DNA of 64,000 bases from UBA1847 sp942492205 (GCA_942492205.1 CALODT010000004.1:124001-188000); one strand, 5' to 3'; counted from the stretch's first letter, positions 8,325 through 17,525 are shown. Notes: generated by a model from the letters alone, not told the origin. Numbers and translations are program-made.

Positions 8325-10688
8325 ATGACCTTCGAAATCGCACTGGTTCTCGGAATACTGGCAATTTCGCTGGTGCTCTTTATCAGTGAGGTCATTCGCA
8401 TGGACCTCGTGGCGCTGCTGGTTCTGGGCGCCCTCGCGATCACGGGGCTGGTCGACTCCAACCAGGCGTTTGCAGGCTTTAGCAACAGCGCCGTCATCAC
8501 GGTCTGGGCGATGTTCATCCTGAGCGAGGGACTGACGCGAACCGGTATCGCCGACATTATCGGCCGACAGGTGATGCGGCTCGGCGGCAAACGCGAAGTC
8601 CCGATGATCCTGGTCATCATGATTACCGGCGCCGTTCTCTCGGCGTTCATGAACAACATCGGGGTTGCCGCGCTGATGCTGCCTGTCGTGGTCGGCGTCG
8701 CGCGCCGCACGCGCATCCCCGCGTCCCGGCTGCTCATGCCGCTGGCTTACTCCACTTTGCTCGGCGGTCTCATGACGCTGATCGGCACACCGCCGAACCT
8801 GCTGATCAGCGAATCGATGGTGCTGAACGGTTATGCGCCGTTCGAGTTGTTCGACTTCACGCCGCTGGGCGGCGCGGTCATGCTCATCGGTGTCGTATTC
8901 GTCGCATTGGCCGGGCGCTTCCTGCTGCCAACGACGCGAGGTGAGCGCGACAAGCATGTCAGCCAGCGCAGCCTGCGATCACGCTACAAGTTGCAGGAGC
9001 GCACCTTCATGCTGCGCGTACCGAACGATTCCATACTTGTCGGCAAATCGCTGGCAGAAAGTCGCATTGGTGCTTCAACCGGGCTGATTATTCTTTCGCT
9101 TTTGCGAAACGGCCGCAGCGAGACGCTGCCCGGCCGGCAGACCATTATCAGAGGTGGCGATGGCATCCTGGTGCAAGGGCGCCTCGATCAGTTCCGCGAA
9201 CTGAGGCGCTGGAGCGACCTGGTTATCGAGCGAGAAGCACCGGTGCTGAAGTCAATGGTTGCCTCGAAAGTCGTGTACGCGTCGGTCACCATTGCGGAGG
9301 GTTCGCCCGTCGTCTCGGAACTTGTGCGACACGCCGGATTTCGCAAGCGATTCGATGTCGCCGTTGTGGGACTGCTGCGCCGCGACGGCTATCGCCTGAC
9401 CAACCTCGCTTACGTGCCGCTGAAGGCCAACGACCGGGTCCTGGTGCAGGGCGAAGTCGAAGCAATCGAGCAGCTGGAGAAGTTCCAGGATTTCAGCGCG
9501 GTAGAAGTATTCACGCCGGAGCAGCTGTCCGAGACCTATCATGCGGATGAGCGCATGTTTGTCGTTCGACTGCCCAGGCATAGCGGCCTGGTCGAGCAGA
9601 CGCTCGGCAAGAGTCGCCTCGCCGACGTCTTCGACTTCCGGGTCATCGCAATCTTTCGCGACGGCGAGCTCAAAGTCATGCCACGCGGCGACGAGGTGCT
9701 GCTGGGCGGCGACTTGCTTCTCATCGAAGGCCAGCACAGCGATCTTGACGTACTGCGTGGACTACAGGAACTTGAGATTGACACCAAGGTTCCTGCCAAT
9801 GTCTCGGCGTTCGAGTCAGAACGCCTGACGCTGATGGACGCAACGCTGGATCCACGCAGCAGTCTCGCCGGCCGATCGGTCGGCGAACTCAATTTCCGTG
9901 AACGCTACGGCATAGAGCTTGCCGGCATCTGGCGCGAGGGAGAAACCGTCGGCACGGATCTCGCCGAGGAGCGCCTGCAGATTGGCGACGCGCTGCTGCT
10001 GCTGGGTCCGCGCGATCGACTGCAGCTGCTCTCCTCGGATACCGACTTCCTGATCCTGACGCCGCTTGGACAGGAGCCACCAGACACGCGCCGAGCGCCG
10101 CTGGCCGCCTTCATCATGCTCGCCGTCGTCGTCACCGTCATGCTCGGCTATGCGCCGATCTCTATTTCAGCGGTAATCGGTGGGACCATTATGGTACTGA
10201 CAGGCTGCCTCAACATGGAGCAGGCGTACCGCGCGATCGACTGGCGAGCAATCTTTCTGATCGCCGGCATGCTGCCGCTTGGCACGGCCATGCAGGACAC
10301 TGGCGCCGCCACGTATCTCGCCGACCAGGTTATGGAACTGCTGGGAGATGCGGGACCCTGGCCCGTGATCATGGGGCTCTACATCCTGACGGCAATGGCG
10401 ACAATGATCATTCCGACGGCAGCACTCGTGGTCCTTATGTCGCCAATCGTCCTGTCCGCGATGTCCGACATGGGCCTGGCGCCTGAAACAGCAATGATGG
10501 CGGTCGCCATGGCAGCCTCCGCGAGCTTCACGAGCCCGATTTCGCACCCGGCGAACATCCTGGTCATGGGGCCGGGTGGCTACCGCTTTGTCGACTACCT
10601 GAAGGTCGGCGTGCCGCTCACCATTGTCGTGTTCATTACCGTCATGGTGCTGCTGCCAATCCTGTGGCCGCTGGCACCTGCGGCCTAG
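8325..10688 (+). CDS. SLC13-family sodium/anion permease with four RCK_C (TrkA-C) domains
   Basis: Inner-membrane transporter of the divalent anion:Na+ symporter group, 787 residues. Two hydrophobic blocks (about 1-205 and 590-787) flank a soluble insert of roughly 380 residues. The first block holds AFMNNIGVAALMLP and LIGTPPNLLIS and the second SFTSPISHPANILVMGP, the paired motifs of this family. The insert shows four similar RCK_C-like units (about 220-305, 310-390, 400-490, 495-585), each with an LxxSxLxxxxG-type strand and a G-D-x-LLxxG ending. Family members usually have two. Substrate (sulfate, dicarboxylate or another anion) cannot be assigned. The start has no strong ribosome site; TATAAA at about 8271 may be a -10. 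Confidence 0.88.
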   Translation: MTFEIALVLGILAISLVLFISEVIRMDLVALLVLGALAITGLVDSNQAFAGFSNSAVITVWAMFILSEGLTRTGIADIIGRQVMRLGGKREVPMILVIMITGAVLSAFMNNIGVAALMLPVVVGVARRTRIPASRLLMPLAYSTLLGGLMTLIGTPPNLLISESMVLNGYAPFELFDFTPLGGAVMLIGVVFVALAGRFLLPTTRGERDKHVSQRSLRSRYKLQERTFMLRVPNDSILVGKSLAESRIGASTGLIILSLLRNGRSETLPGRQTIIRGGDGILVQGRLDQFRELRRWSDLVIEREAPVLKSMVASKVVYASVTIAEGSPVVSELVRHAGFRKRFDVAVVGLLRRDGYRLTNLAYVPLKANDRVLVQGEVEAIEQLEKFQDFSAVEVFTPEQLSETYHADERMFVVRLPRHSGLVEQTLGKSRLADVFDFRVIAIFRDGELKVMPRGDEVLLGGDLLLIEGQHSDLDVLRGLQELEIDTKVPANVSAFESERLTLMDATLDPRSSLAGRSVGELNFRERYGIELAGIWREGETVGTDLAEERLQIGDALLLLGPRDRLQLLSSDTDFLILTPLGQEPPDTRRAPLAAFIMLAVVVTVMLGYAPISISAVIGGTIMVLTGCLNMEQAYRAIDWRAIFLIAGMLPLGTAMQDTGAATYLADQVMELLGDAGPWPVIMGLYILTAMATMIIPTAALVVLMSPIVLSAMSDMGLAPETAMMAVAMAASASFTSPISHPANILVMGPGGYRFVDYLKVGVPLTIVVFITVMVLLPILWPLAPAA

Positions 10689-10731
10689 AGATGCGCAACG
10701 ACCACGCACGAAATGCGTCGAGGAGATCAGC

Positions 10732-11946
10732 GTGACAGACAGAATCGTCATTGCAGGAGCCGGACATGCCGCTGGCCAGGTGATAGCCACATTGCGCCAG
10801 GAGAAGTTCGGCGGACAAATTGTGCTGATCGGCGACGAGCCCTATCTGCCCTATCAGCGGCCGCCGCTCTCAAAGAAGTTTCTCGCCGGCGAAATGCCTG
10901 CCGAGCGACTGTTCCTGAAGCCGGCCGGTTATTACGACGACCCACAGATCGAGTTGCGGCTGGACACCACGATCACGGCAATCAACACCGAGACGAAGAC
11001 AGTCTCGTGTGAGAACGACGACGCGGTAGCCTACGACAAGCTTATTCTGGCACTCGGATCCCGTGCGCGTACGCTCGCCGTCGACGGCGTACAGCTTGAA
11101 CAAGTGCACTATCTTCGCAGCATCGCCGATGTCGAATCGATACGTGCAGAGCTCGAAAGCGGCCGGCGACTGGTGATTGTTGGCGGCGGCTACATCGGCC
11201 TCGAAGTCGCCGCCGTCGCGCGCAGCCTGGGCCTCGACGTAACCGTCGTGGAAATGGCCGACCGCGTCATGAGCCGCGTTGTCTCACCGGAAATATCCGA
11301 CTTTTTTCAACTCGAGCATACGAGCAGGGGCGTCCGCTTCAGGCTCTCAACCCGGGTTAAAGCGTTTGCTGGCAAGAAGCGCTTGAAGTCCGTAGTCATT
11401 GATGACGGGGAAGAGCTGCGCGCGGATCTCGTCGTCATCGGCGCGGGGATCCTGCCAAACGTCGAACTCGCGCGGCACGGCGGCCTCGAAATTGCGGATG
11501 GCATCGTCGTCGACGACCGTTGCCGGACCAGCGATCCGGACGTCTACGCAGTGGGAGACTGTACCGTGCACCCCAACGGCATTTATGGCCGACAGATCAG
11601 GCTCGAGTCGGTCCACAACGCGCTGGAACAGGCGAAGACAGCTGCAAGGAATATCTGCGGTAAGGAAACTCACTACTGTGAGGTGCCGTGGTTCTGGTCG
11701 GATCAATTCGATCTCAAACTCCAGATAGCCGGCCTTTCCAAGGGCTACGATGACATCGTTATTCGCGGCAATCCGGCCGATCGTTCATTTGCATGCCTCT
11801 ACCTCAGAGAGGGGCGCCTGCTAGCGGTCGATGCCGTGAATTCGCCCAAGGACTTCATGCAGTCCAAGCCACTGATCGCAGCTGGTGCCGTTATTCCGAA
11901 AGAGCGGCTGTCGGATACGGATGTTTCACTGAAGGAACTCGGCTAG
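10732..11946 (+). CDS. FAD-dependent ferredoxin/rubredoxin reductase-type oxidoreductase
   Basis: About 404 residues, of the putidaredoxin/ferredoxin reductase family that transfers electrons from NAD(P)H to a small iron-sulfur protein. GAGHAAGQ (FAD site) is at the N-terminus, YLPYQRPPLSKKFL follows, GGGYIGLEVAA is the NAD(P) site, and DVYAVGDC is the second FAD contact. A Reductase_C-like domain begins near VPWFWSDQFDLKLQ. The start is GTG 10732, which has GAGGAG eight bases upstream and gives the family N-terminus VTDRIVIAGAG. It follows the permease by 43 bases and may be co-transcribed. No partner ferredoxin or oxygenase gene is nearby. Confidence 0.9.
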   Translation: MTDRIVIAGAGHAAGQVIATLRQEKFGGQIVLIGDEPYLPYQRPPLSKKFLAGEMPAERLFLKPAGYYDDPQIELRLDTTITAINTETKTVSCENDDAVAYDKLILALGSRARTLAVDGVQLEQVHYLRSIADVESIRAELESGRRLVIVGGGYIGLEVAAVARSLGLDVTVVEMADRVMSRVVSPEISDFFQLEHTSRGVRFRLSTRVKAFAGKKRLKSVVIDDGEELRADLVVIGAGILPNVELARHGGLEIADGIVVDDRCRTSDPDVYAVGDCTVHPNGIYGRQIRLESVHNALEQAKTAARNICGKETHYCEVPWFWSDQFDLKLQIAGLSKGYDDIVIRGNPADRSFACLYLREGRLLAVDAVNSPKDFMQSKPLIAAGAVIPKERLSDTDVSLKELG

Positions 11947-11968
11947 CGTGGCCCAGCGCCCGTGCGAG

Positions 11969-12679
11969 TCAGTCGGTGACCGCCTGCACCTCGGGTTCGG
12001 CAGCTCTCTGCGGCACTTCGATCAGCAGGCGACCGTCCGCGGCAATCGGCCCGGTTTCGGCTGAATACGCCTCGGCCAGCAGGGACTCCACGCCATCCAT
12101 TTCCAGGCCGCGGAACTGACCGCTGCCGCCGGTGACCAGAGCGGTACCCAGCACACCCGGCCCGGCGGTGAGATCGCCTATCCACTTGCCCTTCCAGCTG
12201 TTAGCTCCGCTGCGGAATGCGGGCCAGCCAACTTCCCGCAGGAAGGGCCAGTAATTCTCGGACTGCTGAATGAAAATGCTGCCGCGTTCCGGCAAATAGA
12301 CATACCAGACGCTGTCGACCAGCGCATCACCCTGAAGCAAGCGCGTTTGTTCCGAAAGCGACGAGAACTTTATGCCGATACCGGCGGTCTGGCTGCGTGC
12401 GTCGCGCATGACGGTCGCCATTGCCTGGGTCTGGCGAACGGGCGCCTCCCACAGCTGCTGCACTTTACTCGGGTGCGGTTTTTGCAGCGCGTTACCGTTA
12501 TTCGTAAAGATGATCGAATCGGACGGCACCGCCGAGAAGCTCAGCGCCACGATCCGGTCGCTGCTGACAGCGAGCGGCGAGATCTTGCGATCGGCACTGA
12601 AGGGATTGTAGATCATCGCGAGCAACAACAGCGCCGCGCCCGCCAGCACACCCAACAGCAATGTAAGGAGGTACTTCAC
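11969..12679 (-). CDS. Membrane-anchored protein of unknown function, paralogue A
   Basis: 236 residues with one N-terminal membrane segment (about 4-24, LLTLLLGVLAGAALLLLAMI) and a large domain that is probably periplasmic. No known domain recognised. Shared features with the product of the overlapping upstream gene (12676-13248): an N-terminal anchor, a motif of the form LPxRGSxxx, and a C-terminal GxxGxFxGLxxxxxE region followed by a strand ending in a G-R-L/I pattern. The ATG overlaps the stop of that gene by four bases (ATGA), so the two are translationally coupled. It converges on the ferredoxin reductase-like gene. Confidence 0.75.
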   Translation of the reverse strand: MKYLLTLLLGVLAGAALLLLAMIYNPFSADRKISPLAVSSDRIVALSFSAVPSDSIIFTNNGNALQKPHPSKVQQLWEAPVRQTQAMATVMRDARSQTAGIGIKFSSLSEQTRLLQGDALVDSVWYVYLPERGSIFIQQSENYWPFLREVGWPAFRSGANSWKGKWIGDLTAGPGVLGTALVTGGSGQFRGLEMDGVESLLAEAYSAETGPIAADGRLLIEVPQRAAEPEVQAVTD

Positions 12680-13248
12680 AAGCTCGCTTCCTGGCGTCCC
12701 ACGAACGACGTTTCGAGCCGGATCCGTCCCGCCGGCGCGTCTTCGTCGCCGGATTCATTCGGTATCCAGCGCTCGGTCATTCCACCGGTAAGCCCGGAAA
12801 ACTCGCGCGAGCCGCCTCGCAGTTCGCCCTGGCGAAAGCCGCCGGGCAGCGCTTGCGGATTCATATTCACGTAGACCGAGCCGCGCGCCGGAAGATGTAG
12901 CACCCATTCAATCAGTCTGTCGGACTCGTCCGTGGCCGCGGTTCGCGCGGCGACACCTACAACGGTGTCTCGCTCATTGCGAATCTTGAACATCTCGACG
13001 CGAACGTCCTTGAGCAGCTCGTCAGCAGGCCACTGCATGCCGACGGGAAGCGGTTTGCGTTGCCCGGATGCGCCCACCATGATGCGATCCATCGGCACGT
13101 TGACATGAAACGATTCGACGTTGCCGCCATTGGCGGCAACGGCAACAATCGATGCCTCGCGCTGCAGGTCGACCACTGGATAGAAGTGCAGCGCGGCGAT
13201 AGCACCAGCAATTCCCAGGACGACTCCAGCAATGAACGTCTTCAGCAA
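12676..13248 (-). CDS. Membrane-anchored protein of unknown function, paralogue B
   Basis: 190 residues if translation starts at TTG 13248, which has GGAG five bases upstream and places the hydrophobic anchor (LLKTFIAGVVLGIAGAIAAL) at the very N-terminus. In-frame ATG codons further upstream (as far as 13371) would add a polar leader. The body resembles the next gene product: LHLPARGSVYVN and RGGSREFSGLTGGMTE align with LPERGSIFIQ and GGSGQFRGLEMDGVE. No known domain recognised. It is the first gene of a two-gene unit. Confidence 0.72.
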   Translation of the reverse strand: MLKTFIAGVVLGIAGAIAALHFYPVVDLQREASIVAVAANGGNVESFHVNVPMDRIMVGASGQRKPLPVGMQWPADELLKDVRVEMFKIRNERDTVVGVAARTAATDESDRLIEWVLHLPARGSVYVNMNPQALPGGFRQGELRGGSREFSGLTGGMTERWIPNESGDEDAPAGRIRLETSFVGRQEASL

Positions 13249-13410
13249 AACAACTCCAGACCACCGCGTAAAGCGGCACATGTACAGATAGTCGCTGAGT
13301 TTAGTTAAATTGGACGGGTCGTCACACTGAATCAGCCGGTTTTGTGACAGAACGCACAACATGAGGGGCATGGATCGGAGCTATCGCCCGCCTGTGCAGG
13401 AATCGTGGGC

Positions 13411-13440
13411 TTCCCACGCCCGGAAATGTGCCGCTAGAAT
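13411..13440 (+). promoter_or_regulatory. Candidate sigma-70 promoter for the sulfotransferase-aminotransferase pair
   Basis: TTCCCA (13411-13416) and TAGAAT (13435-13440) are spaced by 18 bases, about 40 bases before the ATG at 13480. The -10 is good and the -35 weak. Confidence 0.4.
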
Positions 13441-13479
13441 CGAGGCGCCCGGCCGCCAGGCGGCAGGAGCGAGAAAGCT

Positions 13480-14217
13480 ATGACAACGCCTATCTGCCTG
13501 TGGTCAGGACCCCGCAATGTCTCGACCGCGCTGATGTACAGCTTCGCACAGCGTGATGATCTGCGCGTAGTGGACGAGCCGCTGTACGGCCACTATCTGC
13601 GCGTTACCAACGCACCCCACCCTGGCCGAGACGAGGTCATGGCCGCGATGGACTGCGACGGGGATCAGGTCATGCGCGCGCTGATTGAAGAGCAGGCCAG
13701 GAATCCTGCGCTGCGATTGTTCCTGAAGCACATGGCGCATCACCTGGTTGACCTGGACCTGGATTTTCTGCGCGCCACCAGCAATATCTTTCTCATCAGG
13801 GATCCGAGGGAAATGTTGCCATCGCTGATCGTGCAGTTGCCGCACGCTACGCTCGGAGACACGGGCCTGAAGCAGCAATGGCAACTCTTCGAGGAGCTCT
13901 GCGATGCGGGTCAGCGCCCGGCCATCCTCGACTCGCGCCTGTTGTTACTCGACCCGGAAACGATTTTGCGACAACTGTGCGAACACCTGGGCCTCGGATA
14001 CGACAGCCGCATGCTGAGCTGGCAGGCTGGCCCGCGACCGGAAGACGGCATTTGGGCTCCGCACTGGTACCATGCCGTACACAAGAGCACAGGGTTCGCC
14101 CCCTATCGCAGGAAACGGGGCTTTCCGGATGCGCTGCAACGATTGCTGCAAGAATGCAAACCCTGGTACGACCGTCTTTTCGAACACGCACTTGGCAACA
14201 CGGCGAAAGGAAAATAG
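13480..14217 (+). CDS. Sulfotransferase-like P-loop protein
   Basis: 245 residues. The N-terminal LWSGPRNVSTALMYSF is a PAPS-binding-loop-like motif, and FLIRDPREML near residue 107 matches the second cofactor-binding motif (R-DPR) of the sulfotransferase superfamily. The acceptor substrate is unknown. GGCAGGAG lies ten bases before the ATG. The next gene, a class IV aminotransferase, starts three bases after the stop, and in plants I recall similar domains fused in one protein, so the two probably act together. Confidence 0.82.
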   Translation: MTTPICLWSGPRNVSTALMYSFAQRDDLRVVDEPLYGHYLRVTNAPHPGRDEVMAAMDCDGDQVMRALIEEQARNPALRLFLKHMAHHLVDLDLDFLRATSNIFLIRDPREMLPSLIVQLPHATLGDTGLKQQWQLFEELCDAGQRPAILDSRLLLLDPETILRQLCEHLGLGYDSRMLSWQAGPRPEDGIWAPHWYHAVHKSTGFAPYRRKRGFPDALQRLLQECKPWYDRLFEHALGNTAKGK

Positions 14218-14220
14218 CGA

Positions 14221-15120
14221 GTGAATGCACCTGATCCCCGCAATGCGGATATTGTCGTCAACGTGAACGGGCAGCTAAAGCCTCGTGCAGAGGCCAGTGT
14301 GTCTGTTTTCGACAGCGTCGTTCAGGGTGGCGACGCCGTCTGGGAGGGTCTGCGCATTTATGACGGACGGATTGCGGAGCTGGGCGCGCACCTTACGCGA
14401 CTGCAGGAATCGGCGAAGGCGCTGGCATTCGAGAAAGTACCCAGCAGCGACGCGATACGAGCAGAGATTTTCACAACACTGCAGGCAAACGGCATGCGAG
14501 ACAATGCCCACATCCGTCTGACGCTGACACGCGGTGAGAAAGTGACCTCGGGCATGAACCCTCGCTTCAACCAATCGGGCTGCACACTGATAGTACTCGC
14601 AGAGTGGAAGCCACCGGTTTATTCGGATTCAGGCATTCGTGTCGTTACCGCCTCGATTCGTCGCAATACGCCGCAATGCCTGGACTCCAAGATTCACCAC
14701 AACAACCTTTTGAACAACATCCTCGCGTCAATCGAGGCCAATGTTGCCGGCGTTGACAGTGCCATCATGCTCGACGTCAATGGCTTCGTGTCCGAGACCA
14801 ACGATACCAACCTGTTTATCGTCAAGGACGGCAAGGTTCTGACCCCACACGCTGACAGCTGCCTGCCAGGGCTCACGCGAAAGATGATCCTGGAGATTTG
14901 TGACGAGCAGGAGATTCCGGCGGGACAACGCAATATCTCGCTCACCGAGCTCTACAACGCGGATGAGGTGTTTACGAGCGGTACCATGGGAGAGCTGACA
15001 CCGGTACTGGAGGCCGATGGCCGGATCATTGGCGCGGGTGCCGTTGGTCCGATGACCACCCGCCTGCAGCAGCTGCACCGCCGATACGCCTACGAACGTG
15101 GCGAACCGCTGCCGGCCTGA
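14221..15120 (+). CDS. Class IV aminotransferase (branched-chain/D-amino-acid aminotransferase-like)
   Basis: 299-residue PLP aminotransferase of fold type IV. CLDSKIHHNNLLNN carries the likely Schiff-base lysine in the position of the family's K-x-x-N-Y/L motif, and SETNDTNLFIV and TSGTMGELTPV match the phosphate- and carboxylate-binding loops. It starts with GTG 14221, three bases after the sulfotransferase stop, with AAAGGA as ribosome site. Branched-chain, D-amino acid or aminodeoxychorismate activity cannot be separated from sequence alone. Its stop codon directly abuts the stop of the convergent gshA. Confidence 0.88.
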   Translation: MNAPDPRNADIVVNVNGQLKPRAEASVSVFDSVVQGGDAVWEGLRIYDGRIAELGAHLTRLQESAKALAFEKVPSSDAIRAEIFTTLQANGMRDNAHIRLTLTRGEKVTSGMNPRFNQSGCTLIVLAEWKPPVYSDSGIRVVTASIRRNTPQCLDSKIHHNNLLNNILASIEANVAGVDSAIMLDVNGFVSETNDTNLFIVKDGKVLTPHADSCLPGLTRKMILEICDEQEIPAGQRNISLTELYNADEVFTSGTMGELTPVLEADGRIIGAGAVGPMTTRLQQLHRRYAYERGEPLPA

Positions 15121-16689
15121 CTAGCAGTTCCTGAAATAGCGCTGCAGGTATTCGTCCAGAGTTACTTCGTCCGACGCCTCGATGGCTCGCTGCCGCGCAA
15201 TTGATTCGGTCACCTCCGACTCGAAGTGCTGCATACGCGCATCGTCCAACGGGGTAATGGCAGCAAAATACTCGCAGTGGCTCCGGGCCTGAGACAACGA
15301 GTATTCAAAGAAACTGCGTTGGGTTTGTTCGAGATCCGCAAGCACTCGCGCGGACGGGGTTTCCGCAACGTTCTCAACCAGCTGCTGCATTCGTCGTACC
15401 GACTGCGTGTAGCTGTCATTGTCTTCATGGCCGTCTATAACCTCGGCGACGGCCAGCACGTTCGTCAGTATTTCCTCTGCCCACGATGCGACGCTGACCG
15501 ATTTGCCGTCTCGCAGCAGGCGAAATTCCGGATCGCGCCCGAACTTGGCTGCGTCCGTGTGGTTTCGACCGATCTCCGCGAGCGCTTCGCGATCCAGCTT
15601 TGGACTGTCCTCGAGCACGCAGTAGATGAGGAATGCCTCCATGAAACGCATCGTGTTCTGATTGATGCCTGCAGGGTCAAAAGGGTTGATATCCAAAGAC
15701 CGAATCTCAACGTACTCAATGCCATCCCTGCGCAGTGCAGCCGTCGGCTGCTCTCCGGACCTCGCAACCCGCTTGGGGCGAATCGGCGAATAGTATTCGT
15801 TCTCGATTTGCAGCAGGTTGGCATTCAGCTGTCGGTAAACACCGTCAACATTAACGCCGATCTTTTCATAGTCCGGCTCCGGGGTGCAGATGGCGTTGCT
15901 CAGATCACGAACATACTCGTCCAGGCTATTCAGCGAGATCTTGATTTTGGCCTGGTTCTTGTTGCTGTAACCCAGGTCGCTCATGCGCAGCGACGTCGCG
16001 TGCGGCAGGTAATAGGTATCGCTGTTGAGAGGCTTCAGGCCGGCTTCGGCCGCACCAGAGAACGATCGGCAAAGCGCCGGTGACGCACCGAACAGGTACA
16101 GGGCCAGCCAGCCGAACCGCCGGAAGTTGCGAATAAGACCGAGGTACTGTTCCGACCTGAATGCCTCGACATCCTGCTCACCGCCGAGAACCTCGCGATA
16201 GCTTGGCCAGAATTCGGCAGGCAGCGAATAGTTGAAGTGCACACCGGAGATCAGCTGCATCTGTCGGCCGTATCGATAACCGAGTCCGCGTCGGTAGATG
16301 GTCTTCATGCGACCGACGTTCGACGGGCCATATTGCGCCAGCGGAATATCGTCGTCATTGGGAATCAGGCAAGGCATGCTCGCGGACCAGAGCATCTCAT
16401 CGCCGAGTTGCGCGTAGCTGAACTGGTGAATATCGGTCATGCACTGCAGCGTTTCCCACGTCGTGGCATACGCAGGCGTGACGAACTCGAGCAAGGCTTC
16501 GGAAAAGTCGGTCGTGATATAGCGGTTGGTAAGCGCCGAACCCAGCTCGGCAGGGTGTGGGCGGGACGACAGCAAACCGTCACTGGCAATTCGCAGCGAC
16601 TCCTTTTCGACGCCCTTGAGTCCGCTGTGCAGTGCATCGCTGTTTGCAGCAACGATCGCCGCCAAGCGTTTTTCAAATCGCTGCTTCAA
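15121..16689 (-). CDS. gshA: Glutamate--cysteine ligase
   Basis: ATP-dependent ligation of glutamate and cysteine, first step of glutathione synthesis. The N-terminal GLKGVEKESLR and the segments TDFSEALLEFVTP, GVHFNYSLP and YVEIRSLDINPFDP are hallmarks of the proteobacterial GshA type. About 522 residues from TTG 16689, which has AAGGA six bases upstream; a GTG at 16713 would add eight residues. gshB is not in the window. The gene is convergent with the aminotransferase, sharing no intergenic base. Confidence 0.95.
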   Translation of the reverse strand: MKQRFEKRLAAIVAANSDALHSGLKGVEKESLRIASDGLLSSRPHPAELGSALTNRYITTDFSEALLEFVTPAYATTWETLQCMTDIHQFSYAQLGDEMLWSASMPCLIPNDDDIPLAQYGPSNVGRMKTIYRRGLGYRYGRQMQLISGVHFNYSLPAEFWPSYREVLGGEQDVEAFRSEQYLGLIRNFRRFGWLALYLFGASPALCRSFSGAAEAGLKPLNSDTYYLPHATSLRMSDLGYSNKNQAKIKISLNSLDEYVRDLSNAICTPEPDYEKIGVNVDGVYRQLNANLLQIENEYYSPIRPKRVARSGEQPTAALRRDGIEYVEIRSLDINPFDPAGINQNTMRFMEAFLIYCVLEDSPKLDREALAEIGRNHTDAAKFGRDPEFRLLRDGKSVSVASWAEEILTNVLAVAEVIDGHEDNDSYTQSVRRMQQLVENVAETPSARVLADLEQTQRSFFEYSLSQARSHCEYFAAITPLDDARMQHFESEVTESIARQRAIEASDEVTLDEYLQRYFRNC

Positions 16690-16912
16690 ATCTGTTCCTT
16701 TGGAATTGCCCACAGCCGGGACCCGCCGACTGTTTTACCATAACTGCGCAGGTGGCGGGTGGCCCGTATGAGGTTCCGCTCGGCTTTGCGAAAAGCCGGC
16801 ACGTGCCGATCGTCATTCTGCGTCAGATGAGCCAGCTTTAAGTGTCCCGTGACTCTCTGCTCGCAACGAGCGGGACAGCCAGCAAATGTATGACGGTTTG
16901 CCGTTATAAGCG

Positions 16913-16942
16913 TTAACAAATGTCGGCTACTCCCGGTACTAT
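16913..16942 (+). promoter_or_regulatory. Candidate sigma-70 promoter for the bactofilin gene
   Basis: TTAACA (16913-16918) and TACTAT (16937-16942) are spaced by 18 bases. The element covers the upstream in-frame ATG at 16920 and so favours the later start at 16983, leaving a leader of about 35 bases. Confidence 0.45.
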
Positions 16943-16982
16943 GCGGAATCAGCGAGCGAACACACGACTCGGAGCATTGGGC

Positions 16983-17384
16983 ATGAACGAGACAAGACGG
17001 CGACGTCTGCGCGACCGGACATCGGGGGCGGCGACCCTGATCAATAAGGGCTGCAAGATCACGGGGCTAATCGGCGGAAACGGTGATTTCCTTGTAAACG
17101 GGGAGGTTGACGGTGATTGCGATGTCAGCGGCACGGTAACGCTGGCCAGCGATGGCCACTGGCGGGGAACGATCAAGGCCGATTCCGTCATCGTTTCCGG
17201 ACACGTCGAGGGCGATATTCACGCGCTCGGCAGAGTGGAGATTACAGCCTCTGCGAAGATCGTCGGCACCGTTAGCGGCGACGCGATCGCCGTCGCGGAA
17301 GGCGCCGTCGTCGAAGGCGTCATGCAAACGACCAGCCAGTCCGATCCGATGGAATTCGTCGAAAAGCGCCAGGCTGACGAATAG
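16983..17384 (+). CDS. Bactofilin (polymer-forming cytoskeletal protein)
   Basis: 133 residues with the right-handed beta-helix repeat pattern of bactofilins: a run of short G-x-V/I-x-G strands from GCKITGLIGG through EVDGDCDVSGTVTL, SVIVSGHVEGDIHALGRV and AKIVGTVSGDAI. The N-terminus is basic and the tail short and polar, as usual. Such proteins polymerise without nucleotide and help localise envelope enzymes. ATG 16983 has GGAG nine bases upstream, and a promoter overlaps the earlier ATG at 16920. It precedes a membrane GGDEF-EAL gene by 140 bases. Confidence 0.88.
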   Translation: MNETRRRRLRDRTSGAATLINKGCKITGLIGGNGDFLVNGEVDGDCDVSGTVTLASDGHWRGTIKADSVIVSGHVEGDIHALGRVEITASAKIVGTVSGDAIAVAEGAVVEGVMQTTSQSDPMEFVEKRQADE

Positions 17385-17482
17385 CGGCTTTCCCAAACTC
17401 GCGATTCCGGCGCCGTCAGCCCGATTTGCGCCTAAGCCCGTTAAATAGGCCATTTTGGAAAATTCTCTCCGGCGCGCCCAAA

Positions 17483-17491
17483 TGCTACACT
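17483..17491 (+). promoter_or_regulatory. Candidate extended -10 for the GGDEF-EAL gene
   Basis: TGCTACACT is an extended -10 element (TGn followed by TACACT) 35 bases before the ATG at 17526. No good -35 is visible. Confidence 0.3.
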
Positions 17492-17525
17492 CAGAGGCGT
17501 TTATTGGCCGAATAATAAGTACAAC

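Noticed and set aside
8289..8957. 222-codon minus-strand open frame
   Set aside because: Gln/His/Arg-rich low-complexity shadow opposite the SLC13 permease gene.
10624..10731. N-terminal extension of the ferredoxin reductase-like gene
   Set aside because: Overlaps the permease gene; GTG 10732 with GAGGAG upstream gives the conserved N-terminus.
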